Positions 47,889-58,340 are shown, counted from the stretch's first letter. The stretch is 60,401 nucleotides of DNA from Bacteroidota bacterium (GCA_021299855.1 JAJTEY010000007.1:1-60401); one strand, 5' to 3'. Notes: generated by a model not told the origin, from the sequence alone. Program-made: numbers and translations.

Positions 47889-50111
47889 ATGATTAAATTT
47901 CTTCGACAGAACGTAGCTTTTGCTATTGCCTTTGTCATGTTGCAAGTGATGATTATCCTGGTTTACAGTAATCACTTTGACAACCCTTTTCACTTCGACG
48001 ATTCACATACTATCGAAACCAACGCGGCCATTCGTGACCTTGGCAACTGGAAACGATATTTTACAGATCCTGCCACATCGAGCAGTTTACCGGCTAACCA
48101 GGCCTGGCGCCCGGGAGTTACCACGATTAATGCAATTGACACATACCTGAGTGGAGGAACTCCGGACTCATCGGTTTTTCACCGTAGTATTTTTATCAAC
48201 TACCTCATGATCGGCTGGTTAGTTTTTGCAATACTTTATCAACTCCTGAAATGGTGTTTCCCTAACGGAAAAAACATGCTTTGGGCGGCGTTGCTGGGAA
48301 CTGCGTTTTATATGCTGCACACCGCAAATGCGGAAACCATTAATTACATCATTGCACGTACGGATACACATTCTACGTTTTTTATTCTGCTGAGTATCTG
48401 GTTCTACTTGCTCGGCCGTCAGTACAGAAATTGGTACTTGTTTTTAATTCCGTTAGCGATTGGATTTTTGATTAAAGAACCTGCCGTTACAGTCGGCCCG
48501 ATTTTGTTGGTTTTGGAATGGTTATTCCACAAGGAGCTGAATACAAAAGGCAAAGCGAAGTGGTATGTTGCTTCGGCGTTTGGCGCGGCTGTTTTTTTAT
48601 TCATGATCGCACAAGCCAACACTGCGGAAACCTGGACTTCAGGCGGCGGTAAATGGTATCACTATCTCATTACGCAGAGTTTTGTAATTGTGCACTATTT
48701 CAACACCTGGCTCATTCCTGTCAATTTAAGTGCTGATACAGACTGGACACTTATTACCAATTTCTTTGATGATCGTGTTTTGGTGGGAGCTGCATTTGTT
48801 TTAGGCATGTTTTACATTGTTTGGAGATTACACGAACATGAGCAATTGCGTGGCGTTTCGTTTGGTATTGCGTGGTTCTTTCTTGCACTCGCACCTACAA
48901 GTAGCGTTTATCCGTTTGCTGAAGTGTTGAATGACCACCGAATTTTTTATCCGTTTATCGGTTTAACCATTGCCGGCAGCGTGCTGGTGGTGTATGTATT
49001 GCAACATGTTCAGGAAGCACGGAAAAAATTTGTAACAGGCGCTACAATAGCCTTGGTGCTACTAGTGATCATGGGTCATAGCTATGGAACTTATCAGCGC
49101 AATGAAGTTTGGGGAAGCGGAGAAACTCTATGGAAAGATGTAACTAAAAAAAGTCCCCGAAACGGCCGTGGTTGGATGAATTACGGCAATGCGCTCATGG
49201 CTAAAGGCGATATAAAAGGGGCTATTTCTTGCTACGAAAAATCACTGGAAATATATCCGAACTATATGTATGCGCATATTAACATGGGAATTGCGAAGGC
49301 GTTTATTAATGAAGACGTTGAGGCAGAAAAATATTTCAAACGATCCACAGAACTAGATGCCAGCAATCCGGAAGGTTATTACCATTATGGTAACTTTTTA
49401 CTGAGAAAAGGGCGCATAGAAGAAGGACGTGCCTGGCTAATGCGCGGTTTGGAAATAAGTCCTGAACATGCACAGATAAAAGCAGCACTCGCTCCATTTG
49501 AAAGTGGACAGATTAAATCACCTATTGATATTGTTTTAGACAAAATCAAACAGGCTCCAACTCCGGAAAATTATGTTGAACTCAGCTTAGCGTATTACCA
49601 AGGCGGGCAATACATTAAATCTGCAGAAGCTGCACTGGAAGCAACAAAACTTAAACCGGATTATGGCATTGCATGGAACAACGTGTGCGCTGCGCACAAC
49701 AAGGCCGGCATGTTCAAAGAAGCGATGGCTGCAGGTGAAAAAGCAGTTCAATTGCAGCCGAATGATCAGTTGGCAAACAATAACTACCAAGAAGCTGTTC
49801 GCCTCAACAAGTACTTCACAGAAAAGCAAAGTGAATTAGAAAAAACACCCAACTACAACGGTTATATTCAATTGCGTTTGGATTGGTATAATCAAGGGAA
49901 TTATGAAAACAGTATTGCTGCAGCAGAGAAAGCAACTCAACTCGACGCCAACCAATTTGCAGGATGGAACAACATTTGTGCTGCCGCGAACAAAATTGGC
50001 TTATGGGATAAAGCAATTGCCGCCGGAGAAAAAGCTGTTGCGCTGGACCCAAATTCACAATTAGCGAAAAATAATTTAGCCGAAGCTCAACGCGGCAAAA
50101 ACAAGGAATAA
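47889..50111 (+). CDS. TMTC-like GT-C membrane protein with TPR repeats
   Basis: A 740-residue inner-membrane protein. ATG at 47889 is preferred to a TTG 15 bases upstream. About ten hydrophobic spans fill residues 10-400, and the first outer loop holds FHFDDSHTIETNAAI, like the Asp-Asp motif of GT-C transferases of the TMTC type. TPR repeats follow (NYGNALMAKGDIKGAISCYEK..., HINMGIAKAF, and a second block near the C-terminus in which AWNNVCAAHNKAG and GWNNICAAANKIG are near-copies). TMTC proteins transfer mannose to proteins; the bacterial members are little studied. A carbamoyltransferase follows after four bases. Confidence 0.75.
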   Translation: MIKFLRQNVAFAIAFVMLQVMIILVYSNHFDNPFHFDDSHTIETNAAIRDLGNWKRYFTDPATSSSLPANQAWRPGVTTINAIDTYLSGGTPDSSVFHRSIFINYLMIGWLVFAILYQLLKWCFPNGKNMLWAALLGTAFYMLHTANAETINYIIARTDTHSTFFILLSIWFYLLGRQYRNWYLFLIPLAIGFLIKEPAVTVGPILLVLEWLFHKELNTKGKAKWYVASAFGAAVFLFMIAQANTAETWTSGGGKWYHYLITQSFVIVHYFNTWLIPVNLSADTDWTLITNFFDDRVLVGAAFVLGMFYIVWRLHEHEQLRGVSFGIAWFFLALAPTSSVYPFAEVLNDHRIFYPFIGLTIAGSVLVVYVLQHVQEARKKFVTGATIALVLLVIMGHSYGTYQRNEVWGSGETLWKDVTKKSPRNGRGWMNYGNALMAKGDIKGAISCYEKSLEIYPNYMYAHINMGIAKAFINEDVEAEKYFKRSTELDASNPEGYYHYGNFLLRKGRIEEGRAWLMRGLEISPEHAQIKAALAPFESGQIKSPIDIVLDKIKQAPTPENYVELSLAYYQGGQYIKSAEAALEATKLKPDYGIAWNNVCAAHNKAGMFKEAMAAGEKAVQLQPNDQLANNNYQEAVRLNKYFTEKQSELEKTPNYNGYIQLRLDWYNQGNYENSIAAAEKATQLDANQFAGWNNICAAANKIGLWDKAIAAGEKAVALDPNSQLAKNNLAEAQRGKNKE

Positions 50112-50115
50112 CATT

Positions 50116-51870
50116 ATGATCGTATTAGGATTTAATTGCTACGGACATGATTCTGCAGCGGCATTGATGATTAATGATGAAGTTGTATTTGCCGTTGAAG
50201 AAGAACGCCTAAATAGAAAAAAACATTTCGGCGGTGTACCCAAACACGCCATACAAGCGTGTTTAGACGCCGGTAATATTACGCTTGCCGATGTAGATCA
50301 CATCGCATTTTTCTGGAAGCCTTCCATTTCGTATGCAAAGATTCCTGTGTATTTGTTAAAGTTTTGGGATAAAGTTCCGGCTTTACTTCGTGAGCAGCGC
50401 AGTTTCAATGTAGAAGAGAATTTAGGTATGTTGAATTACCTGAAAGATATGCGCAAATTGCCCGAAACATTGAAGGCGCTTTTTCCGTCACCTAAAGATT
50501 ACAAATTCCAATTTCATACGCTCGAGCATCACTTCTGTCATGCAGCCAGTGCCTTCTTCCCTACTCCTTATGAAGATGCAGCAATCTTGACGATTGATGG
50601 CGCCGGTGAGTGGACGACCAGCATGTTGGCACACGGTAAAGGCAATGAGATCAGAAAAATATCAACCGTTGATACGCCTTATTCATTAGGCGCTTTCTAT
50701 CAGGCGGTTTCGCGTCATCTCGGATTTAAACTCATCGAGGGTCCGGGTAAATTGATGGGACTTGCATCATACGGGCAACACGATTCGGATGCATATCAGA
50801 AAATGAAAAAATTGGTAAAACTGACCGATGATGGAGGCTTTCAACTTGACATGTCCTACTTCTGTTATCACTATACAAGGAAATCGGGTGTAACAAAAAA
50901 ATTTACCGAGCTGTTCGGCCCTTCAAAAACAAAAGGAGAAGATTGGACGGATCATGAATTAAATGTGGCTGCCGCTGCACAGCATGTTGTTGAAGATGTG
51001 ATTCTGCATATGGCACGACATCTGAAAAAAGTAACGGGATCTGAAAACTTGTGTATGGCCGGTGGTGTGGCTTTGAATAGTGTAACGAATGGTCTCATCG
51101 CTAAAGAAGGAATGTTTAAGAACATTTTCATTCAACCTGCAGCAGGAGATTCCGGCACTGCACTTGGAGCAGCATTATTGTTGAATCATGGTACGTTTAA
51201 AAGAAACCGTAAATGGATAATGGACACCGCTTTTTTAGGCCCAAGCTATGATGATGCCTCCATTGAAACTGCATTAACGAAACATCAACTGCCGTTCAAA
51301 AAAACAAAAGAACATTTCAATTTCGCCGCGAAGCAATTGGCTAAAGGGCATATTCTTGGCTGGTTTCAGGGCAAGATGGAATTTGGTCCACGAGCTTTGG
51401 GCAACAGAAGTATTATTGCGAACCCGACTGTTGCAGAGATGAAGACGATACTGAATGTACGCGTAAAATTCCGCGAAGGATTTCGTCCGTTTGCAGCAAT
51501 TGTGTTGGAAGAAGATTGCGGCAAATACTTCGATAGCGATTTCCCGAATCCGTACATGTTGTTAGTATATAATGTACGACCGGAGTATTTAGGAAAGTTG
51601 CCTTCCATTACACACGTCGATAACAGCGTTCGAATTCAAACGGTGAATCAAACCGAAAATCCGGAAATGCGCCAACTTTTGGAAGCGTTCAAAAGAGAAA
51701 CGGGCTATAGCGTTTTGGTGAATACGTCTTTTAATATTAAAGGCGAACCAATTGTGGCTACACCTGAAGATGCTGTGCATTCTTTTGCACGTGCAGATAT
51801 GGACTACCTGGTTATCGGTGATTATATCGTGGCTAAACCCGGCGATGAAAAAGCGCTGGAGACCGTTTAG
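50116..51870 (+). CDS. NodU/CmcH-type carbamoyltransferase
   Basis: A 584-residue cytosolic enzyme. The N-terminal Kae1-like domain starts MIVLGFNCYGHDSAAALMI and has the metal-binding His in TLEHHFCHAASAF, with LTIDGAGEW after it. The C-terminal domain shows KMEFGPRALGNRSIIANP and VNTSFNIKGEPIV. Family members move carbamoyl phosphate onto sugars, antibiotics or Nod factors, using a carbamoyl-adenylate. The acceptor here is unknown. The close spacing behind a TMTC-like glycosyltransferase suggests a surface or protein-linked glycan. It overlaps the convergent barrel gene by four bases. Confidence 0.9.
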   Translation: MIVLGFNCYGHDSAAALMINDEVVFAVEEERLNRKKHFGGVPKHAIQACLDAGNITLADVDHIAFFWKPSISYAKIPVYLLKFWDKVPALLREQRSFNVEENLGMLNYLKDMRKLPETLKALFPSPKDYKFQFHTLEHHFCHAASAFFPTPYEDAAILTIDGAGEWTTSMLAHGKGNEIRKISTVDTPYSLGAFYQAVSRHLGFKLIEGPGKLMGLASYGQHDSDAYQKMKKLVKLTDDGGFQLDMSYFCYHYTRKSGVTKKFTELFGPSKTKGEDWTDHELNVAAAAQHVVEDVILHMARHLKKVTGSENLCMAGGVALNSVTNGLIAKEGMFKNIFIQPAAGDSGTALGAALLLNHGTFKRNRKWIMDTAFLGPSYDDASIETALTKHQLPFKKTKEHFNFAAKQLAKGHILGWFQGKMEFGPRALGNRSIIANPTVAEMKTILNVRVKFREGFRPFAAIVLEEDCGKYFDSDFPNPYMLLVYNVRPEYLGKLPSITHVDNSVRIQTVNQTENPEMRQLLEAFKRETGYSVLVNTSFNIKGEPIVATPEDAVHSFARADMDYLVIGDYIVAKPGDEKALETV

Positions 51871-54689
51871 TGCGGACGATGCGGCATTCCCTGAGGACGT
51901 CCTTCTGCGCCTTCTTCAGGAATTTTTCCGCTGAACTTTCTTAAATTGTAAGTAAACGTTAACATGAAATATTGTGTTAACACATCAGATCGTGTGTCTT
52001 CGATATACATTTCATTCACCGTTCTGTTAATCGCCGTGTTTTGTTTCAAAATATCGAACACTGTCAACTTTACTTCTGCTGCATTTTTCTTTAAAAACTT
52101 GTAAGCTATCGATGAATTCAACAACAGGAAATCATCATTAAAATCACTACCAAGCCCTGTGTACACGGTATAATTTCCTTCGCCGGAAATTACCACCTTC
52201 TTCATTAAAATAATATTAAACTTTGCCCCGGAGCTGTGATAAAAGAAGTTATTATCCTGCTGTGGCAATAACAAATTTTGCACAATGTTATAATTACCGT
52301 TCCAACTTAATGTGAAATCAATATCCTCACTCACGTTGCTACCGACAACCATTCCTGCCGTTATCACCTGATTTTTGGTAATATTTCTCATCCCGTTTAC
52401 CAAACCCGGAGAATTATTATAGGTGTACCCCCAATTGATATTAACGTTTGATTTGATCGCTTTAATCGGTGTACTGAAAACACCGAATGTCATTGCCGAC
52501 CAGTAACCACTAATGTTTACCGGAATTGTTAGTTGACCACCGGCAGGAACATTTATCCCGAATACAGTCGTATCCATTCCCGTTACCCAAATCGAATTAC
52601 CGATATAATTATTGTTCAAAGAACCCATGGCCATCACGAACAAACTACGACCTGATTCTGAATCACTTTTACTGATTCGAGAAAAAACACGATGCGTGTA
52701 TGATTGTTTCAATAACGGATTACCAATAGACAAGGAAAGCGGATTGGTGTTATTGATAACATTTTGCAATTGTGACACTGATGGCAACGATGTTGATGTT
52801 CGATAATTCACCCGAATGCTCATGGACTTATCCACTTTGTACGTGAACGTTGCGGTTGGTAAAAGAATTCGAAAAGTCCGATGAACGGATAATTCATTCG
52901 GGAATAGTTGATCGCTGTATAAATCCGTTTGCTGTCCGCGCAATCCGATATTGATGGTACGCTTTTCATCAGACCATCGATAATCTGTACCTACGCTTTG
53001 TACTGTTGTTCTGCTGTCAAAACGATTGGATAATATGCTGTCCAATGATGAATACGAATTCTGTAAAGAATCAAAATTTGAAGTTTCTTTATCCGAGCGA
53101 TTGATAGACAACGTTGGATTATAAGTCCAAGAAATCATGCCTTTCTTTCCGGCTTTCTCCGTCCAGGTAAACGTTGGACTTACACTGTAGGCATTACTAA
53201 ACGTGCTCGATTCCTGATCCAAAACTTCAACAGAATCAACAGTGCGATAAAAAGTATTTGAAGAATACAACCAACCATCACCGCGACGTTCGTTCAGATT
53301 GCCATCAATATCTGCAGTTAAGGTTCTTCCCGGCTTCTTAAACTTTCGGCGATACGTTAAATTACCATTGAGCTGCCAATAGAAATTATCCGACTCCTGA
53401 CTATTCTGCAAGCTGCTGATTAATGCTGAAGGCAACGCGTTGACACCTGAAAAAGAATTCGTGTAATTACTTTGTTGTGTACTGAAACGCGGAGCAAAAA
53501 CAATGGTATTCATCGAATCGACATTCCATTCCATCCGCAAACTGGCGCGGTGGTTCGCATTCACAGTACCTGTTAAACTATTCTGCACATATGTTTGCCC
53601 GTTATTTTCAGCGCTAAAAAATGCGCGTGACAAATCGGTGTTGACCGTGTTATCCGTTTGATTAAAAAAGTAACTCGCACTGATGATTCCATTTTTGCCA
53701 AGACTATCCGAATAATTAATTCCTGCAGCATGCGCAACGGTTAAACCATTTTGTTTTCCCTGCATGAAATCAGAGGAATTCCCACCACGTGAAAACCCGC
53801 GCCCACCGCCGCGTCCACCACCACCTGAAGTTCCCATAAAATCCTGAGTACTGAAATTCTGCTGATTAATATTATTCGATCCGCCTACGAGCGTGATGCG
53901 ACGTGCATTTTTAAAGTTATTATAAGAAACACCGGCCTGATTACGATCATCGGTTCCATAGCCGGCATAAAACTTTCCAAATTCTCCATTGCCTTTCCCT
54001 GATTTGGTAACAATGTTCATCACCTTTTGTGTGTTACCGTCGTCAATTCCTGTAAAGCGCGATTGATCACTACGTTGATCAAAAATCTGGACTTTATCTA
54101 CTACTTCTGCCGGCATATTTTTTAATGCAGCATTAGCATCATCACCAAAATATTCCTTCCCATCAACGGTTACCTTCGCTACGTTTTCACCCTGTGCTTT
54201 TACCTGCCCATTCTCTACGGTAACTCCGGGCATCTTTTTTACCAAATCTTCTGCATTCGCATCCGGATTCGTCTTAAATGCATTGGCATTGATTTCTGTG
54301 GTATCCCCTTTCTGCTGAACCCGAATCATGGTTTCCGTGATACGAACTTCCCCAAGTAATTTATCATCGGCAGAAACGATTACTTGTCCCAGATTTACAG
54401 TATCTGCGTTAACGACAATTAATTTACTAAAGGAAATACCGACGTATTTGATTCGAAGATTGTAGGTATCACGAGCAACACCTTGTAACGTAAAAAATCC
54501 TTCTACATCAGTCGAGGTTCCTGCAATAACTTTATTCGTATCGTTACTTGCAAATAACGCGACAACCGCACCCGGAACCGCACTGGTATCCTTCAAGTCA
54601 ATAACTCGGCCGGAGATCTGTTGTGCAAATGTGCTCAGAACAGGAAAGAGGAAAAGCAGGAGGAGAAAACTGCATTTTTTAATATTCAT
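51867..54689 (-). CDS. Large outer-membrane beta-barrel protein (TonB-receptor-like)
   Basis: A 940-residue exported protein: signal peptide (MNIKKCSFLLLLFLFPVLSTFA), carboxypeptidase-regulatory-like domain (SGRVIDLKDTSAVPGAVV), a plug-like domain (NAEDLVKKMPGVTVENGQV, KVTVDGKEYFGDD) and a barrel with the C-terminal half of the 'outer membrane protein beta-barrel' family. An unusual Gly/Arg-rich loop (GGGGRGGGRGFSRGG) lies near residue 295. The C-terminal tail RPQGMPHRPH is not the usual aromatic end of a barrel. Substrate unknown; no partner lipoprotein is adjacent. Confidence 0.85.
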   Translation of the reverse strand: MNIKKCSFLLLLFLFPVLSTFAQQISGRVIDLKDTSAVPGAVVALFASNDTNKVIAGTSTDVEGFFTLQGVARDTYNLRIKYVGISFSKLIVVNADTVNLGQVIVSADDKLLGEVRITETMIRVQQKGDTTEINANAFKTNPDANAEDLVKKMPGVTVENGQVKAQGENVAKVTVDGKEYFGDDANAALKNMPAEVVDKVQIFDQRSDQSRFTGIDDGNTQKVMNIVTKSGKGNGEFGKFYAGYGTDDRNQAGVSYNNFKNARRITLVGGSNNINQQNFSTQDFMGTSGGGGRGGGRGFSRGGNSSDFMQGKQNGLTVAHAAGINYSDSLGKNGIISASYFFNQTDNTVNTDLSRAFFSAENNGQTYVQNSLTGTVNANHRASLRMEWNVDSMNTIVFAPRFSTQQSNYTNSFSGVNALPSALISSLQNSQESDNFYWQLNGNLTYRRKFKKPGRTLTADIDGNLNERRGDGWLYSSNTFYRTVDSVEVLDQESSTFSNAYSVSPTFTWTEKAGKKGMISWTYNPTLSINRSDKETSNFDSLQNSYSSLDSILSNRFDSRTTVQSVGTDYRWSDEKRTINIGLRGQQTDLYSDQLFPNELSVHRTFRILLPTATFTYKVDKSMSIRVNYRTSTSLPSVSQLQNVINNTNPLSLSIGNPLLKQSYTHRVFSRISKSDSESGRSLFVMAMGSLNNNYIGNSIWVTGMDTTVFGINVPAGGQLTIPVNISGYWSAMTFGVFSTPIKAIKSNVNINWGYTYNNSPGLVNGMRNITKNQVITAGMVVGSNVSEDIDFTLSWNGNYNIVQNLLLPQQDNNFFYHSSGAKFNIILMKKVVISGEGNYTVYTGLGSDFNDDFLLLNSSIAYKFLKKNAAEVKLTVFDILKQNTAINRTVNEMYIEDTRSDVLTQYFMLTFTYNLRKFSGKIPEEGAEGRPQGMPHRPH

Positions 54690-54759
54690 GTTACGCGAAG
54701 ATACCGAGTTGCGGGCGATTTGACCCGGATTTTGGACGAATTAACCGTAGAAGAATAAG

Positions 54760-54833
54760 TCGGGGTGGCGGGACTCGAACCCACGACCCCCAGCACCCCA
54801 TGCTGGTACGCTAGCCAACTGCGCTACACCCCG
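54760..54833 (-). tRNA. tRNA-Pro (anticodon GGG)
   Basis: A complete 74-base cloverleaf on the minus strand. Acceptor stem CGGGGTG / CACCCCG with discriminator A; D arm with AGTTGGCTAG; anticodon stem CCAGC / GCTGG around loop ATGGGGT, so T33, anticodon GGG and G37; T arm GTGGGTTCGAGTCCCGC. CCA is not encoded. It stands alone between two outer-membrane protein genes. Confidence 0.96.
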
Positions 54834-54982
54834 AACTATTTCTAATTAAAACGAACGTTTGCTGCAACAATTCGTAACACGAATTCGACGAGCAGCGGTC
54901 AAAGGTAAAAAAGGGATTGTTTTGTACAATGCGAAACAACAGCGCCTGTCATCTGTTAACAGCTAAGACCAACCCTTTTGAG

Positions 54983-54990
54983 TACTTTTG
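54983..54990 (+). promoter_or_regulatory. -7 promoter element of the receptor/DUF4249 pair
   Basis: TACTTTTG, exact TAnnTTTG match, 26 bases before the ATG at 55017. No TTG at the usual distance. Confidence 0.4.
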
Positions 54991-55016
54991 CAACCTATTA
55001 AATGCAACACACACAC

Positions 55017-57398
55017 ATGAAATACGCTTTTTCCATACTTGTTACAATAACTGTTCAATTGGGAGTTTCTTCCCTAGCGCAGGCACAGAACAAGAAATAT
55101 ACGATAAGCGGCTACGTTAAAGATCAAAGTTCCGGCGAGGCATTAATTGGTGCAACCGTTTCCATCCGCCAACCTTTAAAGGGAACTGTTACTAACAGCT
55201 ATGGCTTCTTTTCTATAACCGCTGATACGGGAGCATACACACTGGTAGCGTCATACATTGGTTTACAGCCTGATACGATGCAGATTAATTTGAATAAGGA
55301 CATTTATCTGGAAATTAAACTTAAACCACGTGAACTAAAAACCATAGTTATTTCAGATGAAAAGGGCGATGAAAATGTGAAAGATTCGCGTATGGGTACT
55401 GTGCAGATGGACATGAAACAAGTAAAACAACTACCCCAATTTATGGGTGAAGTGGACATCCTAAAGACGATTCAATTATTGCCCGGAGTGAAAGGTGCAG
55501 GTGAAGGCAATTCCGGATTTTACGTGCGTGGCGGAGGACCAGATCAAAATTTGATTTTACTGGATGAAGCAACAGTTTATAACGCGGGACATTTGTTCGG
55601 TTTCTTCTCGGTTTTTAACGGTGATGCAGTAAAAGACTTAACTCTTGTAAAAGGTGGTATGCCGGCACAATACGGCGGACGATTAGCTTCCGTGTTAGAC
55701 ATTACCATGAAAGAAGGGAACAGCCAGAAATTTGAAGTAGATGGAGGCATTGGTGCAATTTCTTCGCGTTTAACCGTTCAGGGACCAATAAAAAAAGACA
55801 CTTCATCGTTCATTATTTCAGGACGTCGTACTTACATCGATGTATTGATCAATCCGTTTATTAAGGAGTCGTCTCCATTCAAAGGATCCGGTTACTACTT
55901 CTTTGACTTAAACACGAAGTTTAACTGGCGTATCAATGATAAGAACCGCATTTTTCTGAGCGGATATTTTGGACGCGATGTATTCTCCTTCAACAATGCA
56001 GATTCAGATTTTCTGGTTACAATTCCTTGGGGAAATGCAACAACATCATTACGATGGAATCACTTAATCGGTCCGAAATTATTTGTGAATACTACTGCAG
56101 TATTTTCGGATTATAAGTTTTCATTTGGTGCAGAACAAGATGGATTTGAATTCAAATTGTTTTCCGGAATTCGTGATTACAACTTAAAGACCGACTTCTC
56201 GTACATACCAAACAGCAAGCACTATGTGCGTTTCGGAGCCAATTATACATGGCACATTTTTACGCCTAACAATGTTTCCGCAAAACAAGGAGAAACGGAA
56301 TTTGATTTGGGCGGATTGAAAAAACAATATGCGCATGAAGCCGGTATTTACATTAACGACGATTGGGATATTACAGATCGTATTCGTGTTAGTCCCGGAT
56401 TACGCTTTTCTTACTTCATGCAAGTTGGACCTTTTGATCGTTACCTAACTGATGTTACAGGACGTGTTACAGATACGATTTCGTACGGCAGAGGCGAAAA
56501 AGTGCAAGACTATTACGGAATTGAACCTCGAATCAGCGTGCGTTTCATTACTGACGAAAACTCCTCCGTAAAAGCATCGTTTACTCAGAACTATCAATAT
56601 GTGCATTTGGCAACTTTATCACCAATTTCTTTACCGACTGATATTTGGGTGCCATGTTCGGATGTGGTGAAACCGCAAATCGGAAGACAGTATGCATTAG
56701 GATACTTCAGGAATTTCCTGAACAACACGTATGAAACTTCAGTTGAAGTGTATTACAAAAAAATGCTCAATCAGGTTGAATTCGCACCGGGAGCATTGCC
56801 TGAAGACAACGTCAATAACAACACCGATAACAGTTTCGTTTTCGGAACAGGCGAATCGTACGGCGCAGAATTTTTTGTCAAGAAAAGAACCGGAAAACTA
56901 ACGGGATGGATTGGCTACACTTTGTCGTGGACTACAAGAACATTCCCTGATATTGAAGACGGCAGAGTGTTTTATGCGCGTTATGATCGCCGTCATGATG
57001 CATCAGTTGCGTTATCGTACGAGCTCAATGATAAATGGACGTTCGGATCCATCTTCGTTTACGGAACAGGTAATGCCATAACACTTCCGGTATCTCGTTA
57101 TTTGATTGAAGGAGAAATTGTGCCGGAATACGGGCCACGAAACAGTTTCCGTATGGCGCCTTATCATCGCTTAGACATTTCCGCAACATACACCTGCAAA
57201 GAGAAGAAGTTGTTCCATCGTTTGCCGTATCGCAGCAGCTGGAATTTCTCGGTGTACAATGTGTACAATCGTCGCAATCCGTATTTTATTTATTTCGATA
57301 ATGAAGGCAGTGTTGCAGAAGGAAACATAACGGTTAAGGCCAAGCAGGTTTCCCTCTTCCCTATTCTTCCATCCGTAACCTGGAACTTCCATTTTTAA
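55017..57398 (+). CDS. TonB-dependent receptor, partner of a DUF4249 lipoprotein
   Basis: An outer-membrane receptor of 793 residues. ATG at 55017 is preferred to 55002 because the signal peptide begins there (MKYAFSILVTITVQLGVSSL). Residues ~25-110 are the carboxypeptidase-regulatory-like domain (ISGYVKDQSSGEALIGATV), then the plug (GFYVRGGGPDQNLILLDEA, GGMPAQYGGRLASVLDITMK) and the barrel, ending SVTWNFHF with a terminal Phe. A DUF4249 lipoprotein gene follows after five bases; such pairs are common in Bacteroidota and recall SusC/SusD import pairs. The substrate is unknown. Confidence 0.9.
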   Translation: MKYAFSILVTITVQLGVSSLAQAQNKKYTISGYVKDQSSGEALIGATVSIRQPLKGTVTNSYGFFSITADTGAYTLVASYIGLQPDTMQINLNKDIYLEIKLKPRELKTIVISDEKGDENVKDSRMGTVQMDMKQVKQLPQFMGEVDILKTIQLLPGVKGAGEGNSGFYVRGGGPDQNLILLDEATVYNAGHLFGFFSVFNGDAVKDLTLVKGGMPAQYGGRLASVLDITMKEGNSQKFEVDGGIGAISSRLTVQGPIKKDTSSFIISGRRTYIDVLINPFIKESSPFKGSGYYFFDLNTKFNWRINDKNRIFLSGYFGRDVFSFNNADSDFLVTIPWGNATTSLRWNHLIGPKLFVNTTAVFSDYKFSFGAEQDGFEFKLFSGIRDYNLKTDFSYIPNSKHYVRFGANYTWHIFTPNNVSAKQGETEFDLGGLKKQYAHEAGIYINDDWDITDRIRVSPGLRFSYFMQVGPFDRYLTDVTGRVTDTISYGRGEKVQDYYGIEPRISVRFITDENSSVKASFTQNYQYVHLATLSPISLPTDIWVPCSDVVKPQIGRQYALGYFRNFLNNTYETSVEVYYKKMLNQVEFAPGALPEDNVNNNTDNSFVFGTGESYGAEFFVKKRTGKLTGWIGYTLSWTTRTFPDIEDGRVFYARYDRRHDASVALSYELNDKWTFGSIFVYGTGNAITLPVSRYLIEGEIVPEYGPRNSFRMAPYHRLDISATYTCKEKKLFHRLPYRSSWNFSVYNVYNRRNPYFIYFDNEGSVAEGNITVKAKQVSLFPILPSVTWNFHF

Positions 57399-57403
57399 GC
57401 GCC

Positions 57404-58261
57404 ATGAAAAAATTACTGATCATCATACTACCCGCGTTATTACTGTTCTCCTGCGAACAGGAAATTACTGTTGACTTACCCGAAGTAGAACAACGCATTG
57501 TTATTGACGGTGGGATTTTTGCCGGAGAAAATCCCTTTGTTGCGGTAACACGCAGCGCAGGATATTTCGATCCGATTGATTCTGCATCGCTTGCCAATTA
57601 TGTTGTTACCAATGCTATTGTTATTGTCAGCGACGGCAGCATTACTGATACGTTAACGCTAACGTTTGATCCGAATTTACCAGTTCCGCTCGTGTACAAA
57701 AGCACACTCATCACCGGACAAGTAGGTCGCACATATTTTTTAACTGTTATCGCCGACGGACAAACCGTTACTTCCGAAACGACAATTCTAAACCCCATTG
57801 CACTGGATAGCGTATGGTTTGAACCTGACCGTCCAGGTGACAGTCTCGGGTTTTCGTGGGCTCGTTTAACAGATCCTGCCGGTTTTGGCAATGCGTACCG
57901 TTGGTTTGCAAAACGCAGTCAGGATGCACGCTTCTTAACCTCATTCGGAAGTACATTCGACGATCAGTTTGTGGATGGAAAAACATTCGACTTTGCATAC
58001 ATACGTGCAGTTGAAGACGGATCAACAGCTCCGGAAGATAACAATCGTGAACGCGGCTATTACAAAATAGGCGACACCGTTATTGTGAAGTTCTGCACCA
58101 TTGGCGTGAATGAATCTGATTTTTTCAGAACCCTCGAAACTGAAGTTGCCAATAACGGAAATCCTTTTGCAGCTCCGGGTGTGATTAAAACCAATATCAG
58201 AAACGGATTGGGCATTTGGTGCGGTTATTCTCCGGCATACGATACCATCATTTGTCAATAA
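57404..58261 (+). CDS. DUF4249 family lipoprotein
   Basis: A 285-residue lipoprotein with lipobox LLFSC (Cys17) and the opening EQEITVDLPEVEQRIVIDG typical of DUF4249. The body is beta-rich with VYKSTLITGQVGRTYFLTV and a C-terminal segment GIWCGYSPAYDTI. It is the accessory partner of the TonB receptor just upstream, probably sitting on the outside of the outer membrane above the barrel (inference from the SusD-like gene order). The family's ligand is unknown. Confidence 0.85.
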   Translation: MKKLLIIILPALLLFSCEQEITVDLPEVEQRIVIDGGIFAGENPFVAVTRSAGYFDPIDSASLANYVVTNAIVIVSDGSITDTLTLTFDPNLPVPLVYKSTLITGQVGRTYFLTVIADGQTVTSETTILNPIALDSVWFEPDRPGDSLGFSWARLTDPAGFGNAYRWFAKRSQDARFLTSFGSTFDDQFVDGKTFDFAYIRAVEDGSTAPEDNNRERGYYKIGDTVIVKFCTIGVNESDFFRTLETEVANNGNPFAAPGVIKTNIRNGLGIWCGYSPAYDTIICQ

Positions 58262-58312
58262 AAGACAACAATTCGTTGAATTCGCATTATTCACAGTGTG
58301 ATTTCCATCACA

Positions 58313-58340
58313 TTGCGTGCCCATTATATGTGTAATTTTG
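58313..58340 (+). promoter_or_regulatory. Promoter of trxB
   Basis: TTG at 58313-58315, 17-base spacer, TAATTTTG at 58333-58340: a full consensus match. Leader about 34 bases. Confidence 0.65.
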
